From Povalibacter uvarum (GTDB taxonomy: Bacteria; Pseudomonadota; Gammaproteobacteria; Steroidobacterales; Steroidobacteraceae): a DNA stretch of 64,000 nucleotides. The notes below the pieces were generated by a model. The model made no database searches, was not told the origin of the DNA, and worked only from the letters and a program-made list of their open reading frames with translations. Location of the stretch: positions 1,054,001-1,118,000 of the forward strand of contig NZ_JACHHZ010000003.1 of assembly GCF_014202975.1 (NCBI RefSeq). The letters are read 5' to 3'. A program made the translations under genes and the position numbers. Below are positions 8,132 to 17,410 of this stretch, piece by piece (the first letter of the stretch is position 1; every line of letters starts with the position of its first letter).

Positions 8132-8974
8132 CTACTCGCCGCCGTGCGTGAGGCCCGACGAACTGCACGGGACCATGACTGGCGGTTGCTGTCGATCCAG
8201 CCGGACCGCGCACAACTGACTGCCCCACACGCAGCCGGTATCGATACTCAGTACGCCGTCGCCATCGTGATAGCCCAGCGCGGACCAGTGTCCGCAGACG
8301 ATGCGCAGATCGCGCGATTTCCGGTGCGGCGCGCGAAACCACGGATACAGGTCTGACGGCGCGTCTTGAAGCGTGCCCTTGTATTTGAGCTCCAGCTGGC
8401 CGTCGTCGCGACAGAAACGCAATCGCGTGAGGCAATTGGTCGTGAAGCGCAGCCGGTCGAGACCCGCGAGGTCCGGTGACCACCGATTGGGTTGATCGCC
8501 GTACATGTGCGCGAACAGATCCTTCGCCGTCTGGATATCGCGGAGCGCGGTTTCCAGTTCGCGTGCGCAGGATTGAGCGGTCCGCAGATCCCACTGGGGC
8601 GGCAGTCCCGCGTGAATCATCGTGTAACCCAGGCTGGCGTCGTGATGAAGCATCGGGCGATGACGCAGCCACGTAAGCAGCTCGTCGCGATCCGGCGCCT
8701 GGAGAATGTCGTCGAGTGTGTCCTTCTGCTTGATCTTCTCGTTCGGCGAAAGGACAACGGCCAGCAGATGCAGGTCGTGATTGCCGAGCACCGTGATCGC
8801 CGCATCGCCGAGCGCTTTGACCTTGCGCAGGACATCCGCGGATCGCGGGCCTCGGTTGACGAGGTCGCCGACGATCCAGAGACGATCGCGGTCGGGACTG
8901 AACTGCAGCGTGTCGAGCAGCAGCTCGAACTCATCGCAGCAGCCCTGAATGTCACCGATTGCGTACGTGGGCAT
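8132..8974 (-). CDS. apaH: symmetrical bis(5'-nucleosyl)-tetraphosphatase
   Basis: ApaH hydrolyses Ap4A to two ADP and in Enterobacteria also removes Np4 caps from RNA. The protein is 280 aa, the standard size. Metallophosphoesterase motifs are in order: GDIQGC near the start (Gln in the place of the usual His of GDxHG), GDLVNRGP, GNHDLHLL, and the later GHWSALGY. It is the last gene of the lptD-surA-pdxA-rsmA-uspA-apaG-apaH series. A degenerate CTGGC-type repeat lies just before its start. Confidence 0.95.
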   Translation of the reverse strand: MPTYAIGDIQGCCDEFELLLDTLQFSPDRDRLWIVGDLVNRGPRSADVLRKVKALGDAAITVLGNHDLHLLAVVLSPNEKIKQKDTLDDILQAPDRDELLTWLRHRPMLHHDASLGYTMIHAGLPPQWDLRTAQSCARELETALRDIQTAKDLFAHMYGDQPNRWSPDLAGLDRLRFTTNCLTRLRFCRDDGQLELKYKGTLQDAPSDLYPWFRAPHRKSRDLRIVCGHWSALGYHDGDGVLSIDTGCVWGSQLCAVRLDRQQPPVMVPCSSSGLTHGGE

Positions 8975-8983
8975 GGCGGGGAA

Positions 8984-9020
8984 GCCAGCTAGGCTGCTGG
9001 CTCGCTAACCGGCTGGCCAG
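8984..9020. repeat. degenerate CTGGC-type repeat upstream of apaH
   Basis: The 37 bp between the apaH start and the apaG stop carry GCCAGCT, GCTGCTGGCT and CGGCTGGCCAG in close order, the same building blocks as the CTGGCNN heptamer elements near mrdA and gatB, but more diverged. Part of it can pair with itself (AGCCAGC with GCTGGCT). Confidence 0.4.
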
Positions 9021-9039
9021 AACAAAAGCGGGATTAGTC

Positions 9040-9423
9040 TCAATGCAGGAGTCCGGGCATGGCCAGTCGCACTGGCGCGATTGGAGCATCGAAGTGCGCG
9101 CCATCGTCGGCGACCATCTGATAGCTGCCTTGCATGGCGCCGACGGGCGTTTCCAGCACCGCGCCGCTCGAATAGCGGAATCCCTGGCCTGGCAGCAGAT
9201 AGGGCTGCTCGCCCACCACGCCTTCGCCACGGACCTCTTTCACTTTGCCGTTGGCATCCGTGAAGACCCAATGGCGCGTCATGAGCCGCGCCGGCACGTC
9301 GCCTTCGTTGCGAATGGTGATCGTGTACGAAAAGACGTAATGGCTCTCGTCGGGTTTCGACTGGTCGTCGACGTAGTTCGTGCTGACGTCGACGCGGATC
9401 TTGTGGCGGCTCGGGTCGGTCAT
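9040..9423 (-). CDS. apaG: ApaG domain protein
   Basis: A 127-aa single ApaG (FN3-like beta-sandwich) protein of unconfirmed biochemical function. Conserved features seen are YVFSYTITIRNEG, the RHWVFTDANGKVKEV strand pair with the Trp, the glycine-rich GEGVVGEQPYLLPGQGFRYSSG, and METPVG-like LETPVGAMQGSYQMV. It sits immediately before apaH as in E. coli and relatives, where the two are co-transcribed with rsmA. Confidence 0.94.
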   Translation of the reverse strand: MTDPSRHKIRVDVSTNYVDDQSKPDESHYVFSYTITIRNEGDVPARLMTRHWVFTDANGKVKEVRGEGVVGEQPYLLPGQGFRYSSGAVLETPVGAMQGSYQMVADDGAHFDAPIAPVRLAMPGLLH

Positions 9424-9533
9424 GGTCGAGGGACAAATGGGATCGCTGCTCGATTGTAGCAGCCGTCCACAGCGCCTGATGCCCTGAAATTCGCGGGGAG
9501 TTCCGCCTTATGTCGAGCAGTGCAGGGCGGGGA

Positions 9534-9965
9534 TCAGTGCAGCCGAACCGCCAGAACGTCGCAGGGTGCCGCGTGCAGGATCGTGTCCTCCGTGAAATTC
9601 AGCAGAATGGCGAGACCATGGCGTTCGCGGCTGCCCAGCACGATCAGGTCAGCGCCCAGCCGCTGAGCGGCGCGCACGATCTCGGTCTTGATGCTTCCGG
9701 TTTCGACGAGCTGAGGACACTGCGCGAGAGACAACTGCTGCGCGAGATCGGCCAGCTTCTTGCGGGCGCGGTCGACGAGTTCGCTTTCGATCTGCACCGT
9801 CGGCAGCAACGCTTCGCCCATGGGCTCCACGGGCACGTATTCGACGACGTGCAGCAGCGTGATGTCGGACTGGTAGCAGTTGGCGATGACTTTGGCGCGT
9901 TCGCCGATGACCCGGCTGTCGTCGGAGAGATCGACGACCAGCAGTATTTTCTTGTATCCGTTCAC
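9534..9965 (-). CDS. universal stress protein, UspA type
   Basis: A single Usp domain of 143 aa. It starts YKKILLVVDLSDDS, the first strand of the fold, and ends with SRERHGLAILLNFTEDTILHAAPCDVLAVRLH. The C-terminal loop lacks a full GxxGx9GS nucleotide motif, so it resembles the non-ATP-binding UspA group; role presumably in stress resilience. Its placement is odd: it interrupts the usually adjacent rsmA and apaG, and a TATAAT box lies just upstream, so it may be transcribed separately. Confidence 0.9.
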   Translation of the reverse strand: MNGYKKILLVVDLSDDSRVIGERAKVIANCYQSDITLLHVVEYVPVEPMGEALLPTVQIESELVDRARKKLADLAQQLSLAQCPQLVETGSIKTEIVRAAQRLGADLIVLGSRERHGLAILLNFTEDTILHAAPCDVLAVRLH

Positions 9966-10004
9966 AGGGGATCTCCAGGTGGCGGGTGCGGGCTGCTTGA
10001 TCGA

Positions 10005-10035
10005 ATTATAGGTCGGAGGTCTCGCGCGGGCGCAA
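10005..10035 (-). promoter_or_regulatory. candidate sigma-70 promoter for uspA
   Basis: On the minus strand a perfect TATAAT (10010-10005) lies 39 bp before the uspA start, with TTGCGC (10035-10030) 19 bp further upstream. The spacing is longer than the ideal 17. It falls between the rsmA stop and uspA, where a local promoter would make sense. Confidence 0.4.
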
Positions 10036-10038
10036 GCG

Positions 10039-10833
10039 TCAGCCGTTCTCCGCAGGCAGGTTGGCCAGCAGCGCGAATTGCTCGGGCGTCACGACTTCGG
10101 CACGTGCTGCCGGATCAATGCCTGCGCGACGAATCTGTTCCTCGCCGGCGAGCGCCTTGATCGAATTGCGCAGCGTCTTGCGCCTCTGCGAGAACGCCGC
10201 GGCCACGAGCGCCGCAAAGCGCTGTGGGGCATCGATCGCGAAGGGCGGTGCTGCATGCGGCTTCAGGCGAAAGAACGTCGACATGACACGTGGAGGCGGG
10301 CGGAACGCGCCAGGACCGATATCGAAGAGCGGCTCGACCCGCACCCACGGCGCGAGCATCACTGACAACCGTCCGTAGGCGTCGTCGCCGGCCTTTGCGG
10401 CCATGCGGTCGACGACCTCCTTCTGCAACATGAAATGCATGTCGCGAATGTGCTGGCCCTGCTCGATCAGGCGAAACAGCAGCGGCGTCGAGATGTTGTA
10501 GGGAAGGTTGCCGACGAGACGCAGAGGTTCGTCGCCGCGCCGCAGCGTGCTGATGTCGAACTCCAATGCGTCGGCTTCGTGAATCCGCAGGATCCCGCGC
10601 CCCGCCACCGGATCCGACGTCACCTGTTTGAGATGGCGAATCGCGTCGCGATCGATCTCGATCGCATCCAGCGTCCGCAGATGGCCGAGCAGCGGCAGAG
10701 TGATTGCCCCGAGTCCCGGACCGATCTCCACCATCGGGTCATCGGCGCGAGGTGCGATGGCGGAGATGATCCGCCCGATGATTCCGGGATCATGCAGAAA
10801 ATGCTGGCCGAAGCGTTTGCGTGCGACGTGCAT
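10039..10833 (-). CDS. rsmA: 16S rRNA dimethyladenosine transferase
   Basis: RsmA (KsgA) dimethylates two adjacent adenines in the 3' hairpin of 16S rRNA late in 30S assembly. The protein is 264 aa. It begins RKRFGQHFLHDPGIIGRI, has the SAM motif VEIGPGLGAIT, the acidic DAIEIDRD, the catalytic NLPYNIS motif, and a small helical C-terminal domain (FSQRRKTLRNSIKAL). It starts 4 bp after the pdxA stop, so the two are co-transcribed. Confidence 0.97.
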   Translation of the reverse strand: MHVARKRFGQHFLHDPGIIGRIISAIAPRADDPMVEIGPGLGAITLPLLGHLRTLDAIEIDRDAIRHLKQVTSDPVAGRGILRIHEADALEFDISTLRRGDEPLRLVGNLPYNISTPLLFRLIEQGQHIRDMHFMLQKEVVDRMAAKAGDDAYGRLSVMLAPWVRVEPLFDIGPGAFRPPPRVMSTFFRLKPHAAPPFAIDAPQRFAALVAAAFSQRRKTLRNSIKALAGEEQIRRAGIDPAARAEVVTPEQFALLANLPAENG

Positions 10834-10837
10834 GTGG

Positions 10838-11815
10838 CTAGCGATTCGCAGCGAGCTCGATTGCCATCTCGAGTGCGGCGACGAGGCTTCCCGCGTCGGC
10901 CTTGCCCGAACCTGCGAGCGAAAGTGCGGTGCCGTGATCGACGGACGTGCGCACGATCGGCAGGCCGAGCGTGACGTTCACGGCGTTACCGAAGCCGGCG
11001 TACTTGAGAACGGGCAGTCCCTGGTCGTGATACATGGCGAGCACGGCATCGGCCTGGTCGAGCTGGTGCGGTGTGAACGCCGTATCCGCGGGCACAGGGC
11101 CGATCAAGTGCAAGCCATCGTTGCGCAGCGCCGAGAGTACCGGCGCGATGACTTCGATTTCTTCGCGACCCAGATGGCCCCCTTCACCGGCATGCGGGTT
11201 GAGCCCGCACACGAGAATGCGGGGCGTCGCGATCCCGAAGCGCTGCTGAAGATCGTGATGAAGAATCCGCAGCACCTGCTCGAGCAGCGAGGGTGTTATC
11301 GCAGCGCTCACGGATGCAAGCGGCAGGTGCGTAGTCGCAAGAGCGACGCGTAGTTTGTCCGCGGCAAGCATCATGACTGGGAGTCGAGCGCCTGTTCGCT
11401 CGGCCAGATATTCCGTATGCCCGGAGAAGGCAACGCCGGCATCGTTGATCACACTCTTCTGCACGGGTGCTGTCACCATCGCGTCGTACTCGCCCGACGT
11501 GCAACCGTCGCAGGCCGCATCGAGGAGATCGAGGACGTATCGCGAGTTGGCTGTGTCGAGCTGGCCGGCGCGGACAGGCTGCTTTACCGACCTGTGCAGC
11601 ACGCGCAGCGTGCCGGGCTCGTGAGCCGAGCGGTGCGAATCGACGGGGATGAAGTTGAGATGCTTGCCGAGCTGCTGTGCGCGCTGGCGAAGAAGATCTA
11701 TGTCAGCTGCGACGATGAGATCGCAAACCCACGCGCTCGCCGCGATCTCGATACAAAGATCGGGTCCGATGCCCGCAGGCTCCCCGGAGGTCAGGATGAT
11801 GCGCGGCGAAGGCAT
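10838..11815 (-). CDS. pdxA: 4-hydroxythreonine-4-phosphate dehydrogenase
   Basis: An NAD- and metal-dependent dehydrogenase of pyridoxal 5'-phosphate synthesis (DXP-dependent route). It is 325 aa. Signatures are the N-terminal [38 protein letters not shown] and the terminal [12 protein letters not shown] with [14 protein letters not shown]. The ATG at 11815 matches family N-termini; a GTG at 11845, overlapping the surA stop, is open and could also be used. Third gene of the lptD operon. Confidence 0.96.
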   Translation of the reverse strand: MPSPRIILTSGEPAGIGPDLCIEIAASAWVCDLIVAADIDLLRQRAQQLGKHLNFIPVDSHRSAHEPGTLRVLHRSVKQPVRAGQLDTANSRYVLDLLDAACDGCTSGEYDAMVTAPVQKSVINDAGVAFSGHTEYLAERTGARLPVMMLAADKLRVALATTHLPLASVSAAITPSLLEQVLRILHHDLQQRFGIATPRILVCGLNPHAGEGGHLGREEIEVIAPVLSALRNDGLHLIGPVPADTAFTPHQLDQADAVLAMYHDQGLPVLKYAGFGNAVNVTLGLPIVRTSVDHGTALSLAGSGKADAGSLVAALEMAIELAANR

Positions 11816-11841
11816 TGAGTGGGCGGAGGTCCACCCTTCCG

Positions 11842-13149
11842 TCACATTCTGTATTCGACGAAGGCTTCGTCGCGCAGCCGGCGCAACCAGAGTTCAGTCT
11901 CTTCTTCCGCCTTCGACTCGCGCAGCTGCGCATACACCTGCTCGCGCATCTTGTCGTCGGTTGCGTCGTGCTGGCGGCGGCCGAGGAGCTGGATGATGTG
12001 CCAGCCGTACTGGGTCTTGAACGGCTTGCTGATTTCGTTCTCGTTGAGCGTGTTGAGCTCCTTCTCGAACTGCGGCACGAACGTACCGGGACCGGCCCAG
12101 CCCAGATCGCCGCCATCCGGAGCGGAACCGGGGTCCTGTGAAGTCACCGCGGCGATTGCGCCGAAATCCTCGCCGTTGAGGACGCGATTGCGGATGTCGT
12201 TGAGCTTCTGTTCCAGGGTCTGGTCGTCCTCGAGGTCATTGGGCGTCAGCAGGATGTGGCGGGCATGAACCTGTGCGACGACTGACTGCTGAGTACCGCC
12301 ACGCACTTCGTTCAACCGGAACAGATGAAAGCCGCTGGGCGTGCGGATCGGTTCGGAGATCTGACCCGCCTGCATCTTGACGACCTGTTCGGAAACGATC
12401 GACGGCAGCTGCGAGCCCTTGCGCCAGCCGAGCGACCCGCCTTCGATGTTCGTGGAGCTGTCGGAGTAGGTGAGGGCGAGCTGCGCGAAGTCTTCGCCGG
12501 CCTTCGCCTTCTCGTAGGCTTCCTGCGCCCGGCGCTCACGGCTTTCGATCTGCTCCGGCGATGCCGTCACGGGTACCGAAACCAGAATGTGCGAAATGTT
12601 GTACTCGCTGTTCTGGTTCGGTGAGTTCTTGTGCCGCGCCATGGCCTGTTCCATCTCGCGCGGCGAAATGTTGATGCGACCGATCACGTCGCGCTGCCGC
12701 AGCATCTGCAGCGTCATCTGCCGGCGGATCTCGTCGCGATACGAGCGGTAATCCACACCCTGCTGCGCAAGAGCCCGGGGCAGGTCGGCGAATTCGATGT
12801 TGTTCGAGCGGGCGATGTTCGCAAGCGCGCCATTCAGCATTTCATCGGAGATCTGCAGGCCCAGCTTGTCGGCACGCTGGATCTGGATTTCCTCGACCAC
12901 GAGCCTTTCGAGGATCTGGCGGCGCAGCACGTTGCGCGGCGGCAGCTCGGTGTTCTGCTGACGCAGACGGGCGGTGATTTCCTCGGTCTGCTCGTCGAGC
13001 TGGCTGTTCAGCACCATGCCGTCGTTCACGATCGCGACGATCCGGTCGAGCGGCTCGCCGCTGGTCGACAGGTCGCGGGTCTGGGCCGAAACGATTCCCG
13101 CGGACAGCAGCAGGGAAAGGGTCAGAACGGCAGGGCGGATGATGTTCAT
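11842..13149 (-). CDS. surA: periplasmic peptidyl-prolyl isomerase/chaperone SurA
   Basis: SurA escorts unfolded outer-membrane proteins, including LptD, through the periplasm. The 435-aa protein starts with a signal peptide ([18 protein letters not shown], cleavage near VSAQ), then the N-terminal chaperone domain, and two parvulin domains: the first around [10 protein letters not shown] to [13 protein letters not shown], the second around [10 protein letters not shown] to [13 protein letters not shown]. The upstream open frame of 44 codons is ignored because it would bury the signal peptide. It follows lptD by about 135 bp. Confidence 0.97.
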   Translation of the reverse strand: MNIIRPAVLTLSLLLSAGIVSAQTRDLSTSGEPLDRIVAIVNDGMVLNSQLDEQTEEITARLRQQNTELPPRNVLRRQILERLVVEEIQIQRADKLGLQISDEMLNGALANIARSNNIEFADLPRALAQQGVDYRSYRDEIRRQMTLQMLRQRDVIGRINISPREMEQAMARHKNSPNQNSEYNISHILVSVPVTASPEQIESRERRAQEAYEKAKAGEDFAQLALTYSDSSTNIEGGSLGWRKGSQLPSIVSEQVVKMQAGQISEPIRTPSGFHLFRLNEVRGGTQQSVVAQVHARHILLTPNDLEDDQTLEQKLNDIRNRVLNGEDFGAIAAVTSQDPGSAPDGGDLGWAGPGTFVPQFEKELNTLNENEISKPFKTQYGWHIIQLLGRRQHDATDDKMREQVYAQLRESKAEEETELWLRRLRDEAFVEYRM

Positions 13150-13284
13150 AGGGCTCGGATCGGGCTCGTCGAATGATCTTCGTGCGGGGGCCTTCAAGCT
13201 GGGGCCTTCTACTGGACTTTCAGGCTGGACCTTCAGGGGAATCCGGGGGGATTTGCGCGGCAAATGGCGCAAACCGCGCAACTC

Positions 13285-15522
13285 TCAGTCCGAGATCCCA
13301 GGCTGGTCGAAGGAGTATCCCCGAATCGACCTTTCCAGGAAAGCATCCGCGCCCACTCCGACACTGGAGAGCCCGTTAAGTTCAAGCTGCAGCAGGAAGC
13401 TGGTGTCGACGTCGCCGTCGCGGTTGCTGACGTAGCGCCGGCCCACGAATCGCAGCCGCCAGCAGCAGGCGCGGTATTCGAGGCCGGCGAACTGGTCGAG
13501 CGTCTTCTCGTCTTCGAGCGAATAGACCACGCGTGCGTAGGCGCTCCAGCGTTCGCCTATCGGCCAGGCGACGGAGCCGTCCAGCTGTTCGATGTTGTCG
13601 CGGCGGAAGCGGTAGCCCGCGTTCACTACGCGATCGTGTTCAGGGCGGTACTGGAGATTCACGTCGCCCTTCTCGGACCGTGTGTCGCCCGGATCCCATT
13701 GAACGCCCATGCTCACGTTCCAGTTCTCGAACGCCGTCAGATCGAGTTCCGCGACGATGTCGGAAGATTCGGTGTCTTCCAGCGGCACGCCGGGGAGCGT
13801 CACTCGCGGCTCATCGAAGTAGTAAGCCTGACCAATCGTACCGGCGATGTACTGCTGTCCGGTCTCGGAGTCGAGAAGGCGCGATGTGAATCCGACGCTC
13901 ACCTGATTCGCATTGCTCAGGCGGTCGGCGCCGACATAGCGGTTCGTGCGAAACAGCTGTACTGGATTCAGGTCCGGCTCGCCCGTGTCGAAGACGGGCA
14001 GCGCATCCTGGTTGCGATAGGGCACGTACAGATACAGGAGCCGTGGCTCGAAGGTCTGCAATCGTTGTCCGTTGCGGCCCCAGTTTTTTTCGAAGCCGAT
14101 GCCGCTGTCGACGCTGAGCACGGGTGCCGATCGCGTCAGTGTGTTGTCGGAGCCCGGCGCTGTGTCGTCGAGGTCGTACGCGGTGTAGCGCCAGCTCGCG
14201 GCCGGCTCGATGTAGACACCCGCGCCTCGCAAAGGCATACGGATCTCGGGAGCGGCATCCATCCGCAGGCCGGTCACGCCGTCATCGCGCAGGAAGTTCG
14301 ACACTTCGCCGTCGAAGCCGAAAGTGAGACCGTAAGGTTGATCCGCGAAGCGCGCATGTACTGCGAGTTGCGGCAGCAGCGTGTAAGGCCGGTCGAACTC
14401 GTCGATTGTCGTGTCCAGCGTCTGGAAGTTCTGTGCGCGCATCGACGCGAGCCAGTGATCGTCGAGGTACACGAGTTGCGCCGACCGGTTGAGGTAACTG
14501 ACGCTCGTGCCTTCGGGACCGAGGCCGAAGTCTTCGAACCAGTTGTTGTCGCTGACGTCGGCGGCGTCGATGCCCATTCGCAGGCGGTCGGTGAAGTCCG
14601 ACTGGTCCACGAAGTGCACGAGCAGCCGCGAATCGTTGAACTCCTGATCATCCGGCAGATAGTCGGCCGTGAGCACGCCGCGACCGACGGGCGACAGGTA
14701 GCGGAACTCCGTGTCGAGACGCGCGCCGCGCTTCGAGTACCAGGTCGGCAGGAAGGTCGCGTCGTATTCCGGCGCGATGTTCCAGTACCAGGGAACGCCG
14801 ATCTCCGTGCCGCTGCGCGATGACGTGCCGAATGTGGGGAAGAGGAATCCCGACTTGCGCTGGTCGCTGACGGGGAACGAGATGAACGGCGTATAGAGAA
14901 TCGGGACGCCCTTGAAGTCGAGTCGCACGTTGCGGCCGGTGCCGATGCCCGTGCTCTGGCTGATGTCGATGTCGGACGCCTTCAGGATCCAGTCGTCATT
15001 GCCGACGGGGCAGGTCGTATAACGGACGCCGTCCAGATTGAGCTCGCCTTCCTTCGTCGCGTGGATACGGTCCGCCGCGCCGCGCGCTGGTTGAGCGGGC
15101 AGCTCGAACTGCGCGCCTTCGAACGTCACTCCACCTGACGGTTCGAACTCGGCTCCCGTGCCCTCGACCTTCATGGAGGGGTCCGAATAGCTGACGCCGT
15201 TCTTCGTCGAGAACCTCTGCGACTCCGGATCGTAGACCGCGTCCCTCGTCATGATCTTGCGGTCGCCCTGGGTGATCGCCACTTCGCCCTTGAGATCCCA
15301 CTGGCCGTCGCGCGTCGCCTCGAAGCTGTCCATCTCCAGCTGGATATCGCCGTTCGGGTCGGCGGCCGGGGCGCTCGTTGCCGCTCTGGCAGCCTCCAGT
15401 TCCTCGGGATCCGGGCAGTTTGCCTGCGCGTCGCCGATGCAGATCCCCGTCGCGAGCACCAATATCGGCGTCAGGCCGCGGTGCTGGCGGATTGTTGGGG
15501 TTGTTGTGAGCGGCCCTGTCAT
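13285..15522 (-). CDS. lptD: LPS-assembly protein LptD
   Basis: LptD is the outer-membrane beta-barrel that, with lipoprotein LptE, inserts LPS into the outer leaflet. The 745-aa protein has a signal peptide (cleavage near GDAQA), a periplasmic beta-jellyroll domain (about 55-200; QLEMDSFEATRDGQWDLKG), then the barrel rich in alternating aromatic residues. The four conserved cysteines are visible: one just after the signal (NCPDPEE), one in TTCPVGND, and the adjacent pair in YRACCWRL, consistent with the rearranging disulfides known from E. coli. First gene of the lptD-surA operon. Confidence 0.97.
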   Translation of the reverse strand: MTGPLTTTPTIRQHRGLTPILVLATGICIGDAQANCPDPEELEAARAATSAPAADPNGDIQLEMDSFEATRDGQWDLKGEVAITQGDRKIMTRDAVYDPESQRFSTKNGVSYSDPSMKVEGTGAEFEPSGGVTFEGAQFELPAQPARGAADRIHATKEGELNLDGVRYTTCPVGNDDWILKASDIDISQSTGIGTGRNVRLDFKGVPILYTPFISFPVSDQRKSGFLFPTFGTSSRSGTEIGVPWYWNIAPEYDATFLPTWYSKRGARLDTEFRYLSPVGRGVLTADYLPDDQEFNDSRLLVHFVDQSDFTDRLRMGIDAADVSDNNWFEDFGLGPEGTSVSYLNRSAQLVYLDDHWLASMRAQNFQTLDTTIDEFDRPYTLLPQLAVHARFADQPYGLTFGFDGEVSNFLRDDGVTGLRMDAAPEIRMPLRGAGVYIEPAASWRYTAYDLDDTAPGSDNTLTRSAPVLSVDSGIGFEKNWGRNGQRLQTFEPRLLYLYVPYRNQDALPVFDTGEPDLNPVQLFRTNRYVGADRLSNANQVSVGFTSRLLDSETGQQYIAGTIGQAYYFDEPRVTLPGVPLEDTESSDIVAELDLTAFENWNVSMGVQWDPGDTRSEKGDVNLQYRPEHDRVVNAGYRFRRDNIEQLDGSVAWPIGERWSAYARVVYSLEDEKTLDQFAGLEYRACCWRLRFVGRRYVSNRDGDVDTSFLLQLELNGLSSVGVGADAFLERSIRGYSFDQPGISD

Positions 15523-15532
15523 CGGCTGCGAT

Positions 15533-15538
15533 TATAAT
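15533..15538 (+). promoter_or_regulatory. TATAAT box between lptD and amgK
   Basis: A perfect TATAAT lies in the 111-bp divergent gap. Because the sequence is ATTATAATTA, TATAAT reads on both strands (15533-15538 plus, 15536-15531 minus). No good -35 box is at the right distance on either strand. The plus reading gives amgK a leader of about 90 nt and is the more sensible; the minus reading would leave lptD almost leaderless. Confidence 0.35.
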
Positions 15539-15633
15539 TACGCGCAGTACGCGAGACCCGACTAATTTGCGCCGGCTTCGGCAATCGTTACGCTCGCGTC
15601 GTCCAAATCACCTTCGTTACCGAGCACAACCGA

Positions 15634-16701
15634 GTGTCACTTTCCACGACAGAAACATCAGCAGGCCATGCCGACGAACGACTCGAGCAGCTGCGGCAAT
15701 GGGTGTCGGTGTTGTTCGGATCGACCGACTTCACGCTCGCCCCGGCGTCGGCGGATGCGAGCTTTCGTCGGTATTTCAGGGTCACGCGCAACGGCCAGAC
15801 ATGGATCGCGATGGATGCGCCGCCCGAGAAGGAGAACATCGAGCCTTACGTACGCATCGCGAACATGCTCGTCGCGGTCGGTGTGAACGCTCCCCACATC
15901 CTCGAAACGAATCTCGAGCAGGGATTCCTGCTGAATTCGGACCTGGGGAGCCGGACCTATCTGAACGAGATCGATGGGGGCGGCGATGCGGACCGCCTTT
16001 ATCACGACGCCATGGATGCGCTGGTGCAGATCCAGGCAAACGGACAATCCCACGCCGCGCAGCTGCCGCCGTACGACGAAGCGCTGCTCCAGCGGGAAAT
16101 GACATTGTTCCCGGAGTGGTTCTGCGGCCGTCACCTTGGCCTGACGTTGTCGGATGACGACATCGCCGGGTTGCGCGATACGTTCGACGCACTCGCGCGA
16201 GAGGCGCTCGCTCAACCCCGGGTGTTCGTGCATCGCGACTACCACTCGCGCAACCTGATGGTGGGTGGCGGCCGGTTCGGGCCCAATCCGGGCATCCTGG
16301 ATTTTCAGGACGCGGTCCATGGGGCAGTTACCTACGACCTCGTTTCGCTGCTGCGCGACTGCTATGTCGCGTGGCCAATCGAGCGCGTTCACGGATGGGT
16401 GGCCAGGTTCCGCGAGGTGGCGAGGGCCGCTGGCGTCGACACGGGGCCGGATCAGAAAACATTCCTGCGCTGGTTCGACCTCATGGGCGTGCAACGTCAT
16501 CTGAAAGCGATCGGGATCTTCGCGCGCCTCTGGCATCGCGATGGCAAACCCGGCTACCTCAAGGACATTCCGCGCACCCTGAACTACGTGCGGGTCGTGA
16601 GCGCCTGCTATCCCGAATTGCAGTACCTGAGAACACTCATCGACACACGCGTGATGCCGGCGCTCAACCAGGCGGCGGCGGCAGCGAAGCAGGGCAGTTG
16701 A
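15634..16701 (+). CDS. amgK: N-acetylmuramate/N-acetylglucosamine kinase
   Basis: An aminoglycoside phosphotransferase-fold kinase. With MurU it forms the shortcut recycling route in which MurNAc is phosphorylated at the anomeric carbon and turned into UDP-MurNAc, by-passing de novo synthesis and its fosfomycin-sensitive step. The 355-aa protein has DASFRRYFRV near the start, the catalytic loop FVHRDYHSRNLMV, and the metal-binding GILDFQDAVHGAVTYDLVSLLRD. The start is a GTG at 15634 with no strong Shine-Dalgarno, so it is a little uncertain. It overlaps murU by one base (TGATG) and is divergent from lptD, as in pseudomonads. Confidence 0.92.
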   Translation: MSLSTTETSAGHADERLEQLRQWVSVLFGSTDFTLAPASADASFRRYFRVTRNGQTWIAMDAPPEKENIEPYVRIANMLVAVGVNAPHILETNLEQGFLLNSDLGSRTYLNEIDGGGDADRLYHDAMDALVQIQANGQSHAAQLPPYDEALLQREMTLFPEWFCGRHLGLTLSDDDIAGLRDTFDALAREALAQPRVFVHRDYHSRNLMVGGGRFGPNPGILDFQDAVHGAVTYDLVSLLRDCYVAWPIERVHGWVARFREVARAAGVDTGPDQKTFLRWFDLMGVQRHLKAIGIFARLWHRDGKPGYLKDIPRTLNYVRVVSACYPELQYLRTLIDTRVMPALNQAAAAAKQGS

Positions 16702-17369
16702 TGAAGGCGATGATCCTGGCGGCCGGTCGCGGTGAGCGCATGAAGCCGCTCACCGACGAGACTGCAAAGCCGCTCCTGTCCGTCGGCGGCAAGTCGCTCA
16801 TTCAGTACCACCTGGAGAATCTCGCTGCGATCGGCATCCGCGAGATCGTGATCAATCTCGCCTGGAAGGGCGCACTGATCCGCGATGCGCTGGGGGATGG
16901 CGGACGATTCGGCGTTCGCATCACCTACAGCGATGAAGGCGATGCGGCGCTGGAAACGGGTGGCGGTGTCTTCAAGGCGCTGCCGCTGCTTGGGCCGGGT
17001 CCCTTCGTGGTCATCAGCGGCGACGTATGGACGGACTATCCGCTCGAACGATTGACCCGCGTACCGCAGGACCGCGATGTTGCGCATTTCGTCGTTGTTC
17101 CGAATCCGGATTTTCATACGCGCGGCGATTTCGCGCTGGCGGATGGCCGACTCGTGCGCGATGGGGAGAAATTTACGTACGGGAATCTCGGTGTATTCCG
17201 TCCCGAGTTCTTCGAGGCGTGCGCGCCGGGTCGCTTTGCCCTCGCGCCGATCATGTTCGACTGGATCGATCGGGGCCGGGTGAGCGGCGAGCTGTACGAG
17301 GGCCGCTGGCACAACGTTGGAACGCCGGCGCAACTCGCTGAGCTCGATGCCCAGCTACGGTCGGTCTAG
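16701..17369 (+). CDS. murU: N-acetylmuramate alpha-1-phosphate uridylyltransferase
   Basis: A nucleotidyltransferase that makes UDP-MurNAc from MurNAc-1-phosphate and UTP in peptidoglycan recycling. The 222-aa protein starts with the NTP-binding signature MILAAGRGERMKPLTDETAKPLL and has the acidic metal site VVISGDVWTDYP, GNLGVFRPEFF and the terminal WHNVGTPAQLAELD. The ATG at 16701 shares its A with the amgK stop, so the two are translationally coupled. Confidence 0.95.
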   Translation: MKAMILAAGRGERMKPLTDETAKPLLSVGGKSLIQYHLENLAAIGIREIVINLAWKGALIRDALGDGGRFGVRITYSDEGDAALETGGGVFKALPLLGPGPFVVISGDVWTDYPLERLTRVPQDRDVAHFVVVPNPDFHTRGDFALADGRLVRDGEKFTYGNLGVFRPEFFEACAPGRFALAPIMFDWIDRGRVSGELYEGRWHNVGTPAQLAELDAQLRSV

Positions 17370-17410
17370 CGTGGAAGTGGCCCGATAAGCCCCGAGCAAT
17401 TATTGCGACT

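Noticed and set aside
13264-14823. Long open frame opposite lptD (519 codons)
   Set aside because: Antisense shadow of a clear LptD with all conserved cysteines.
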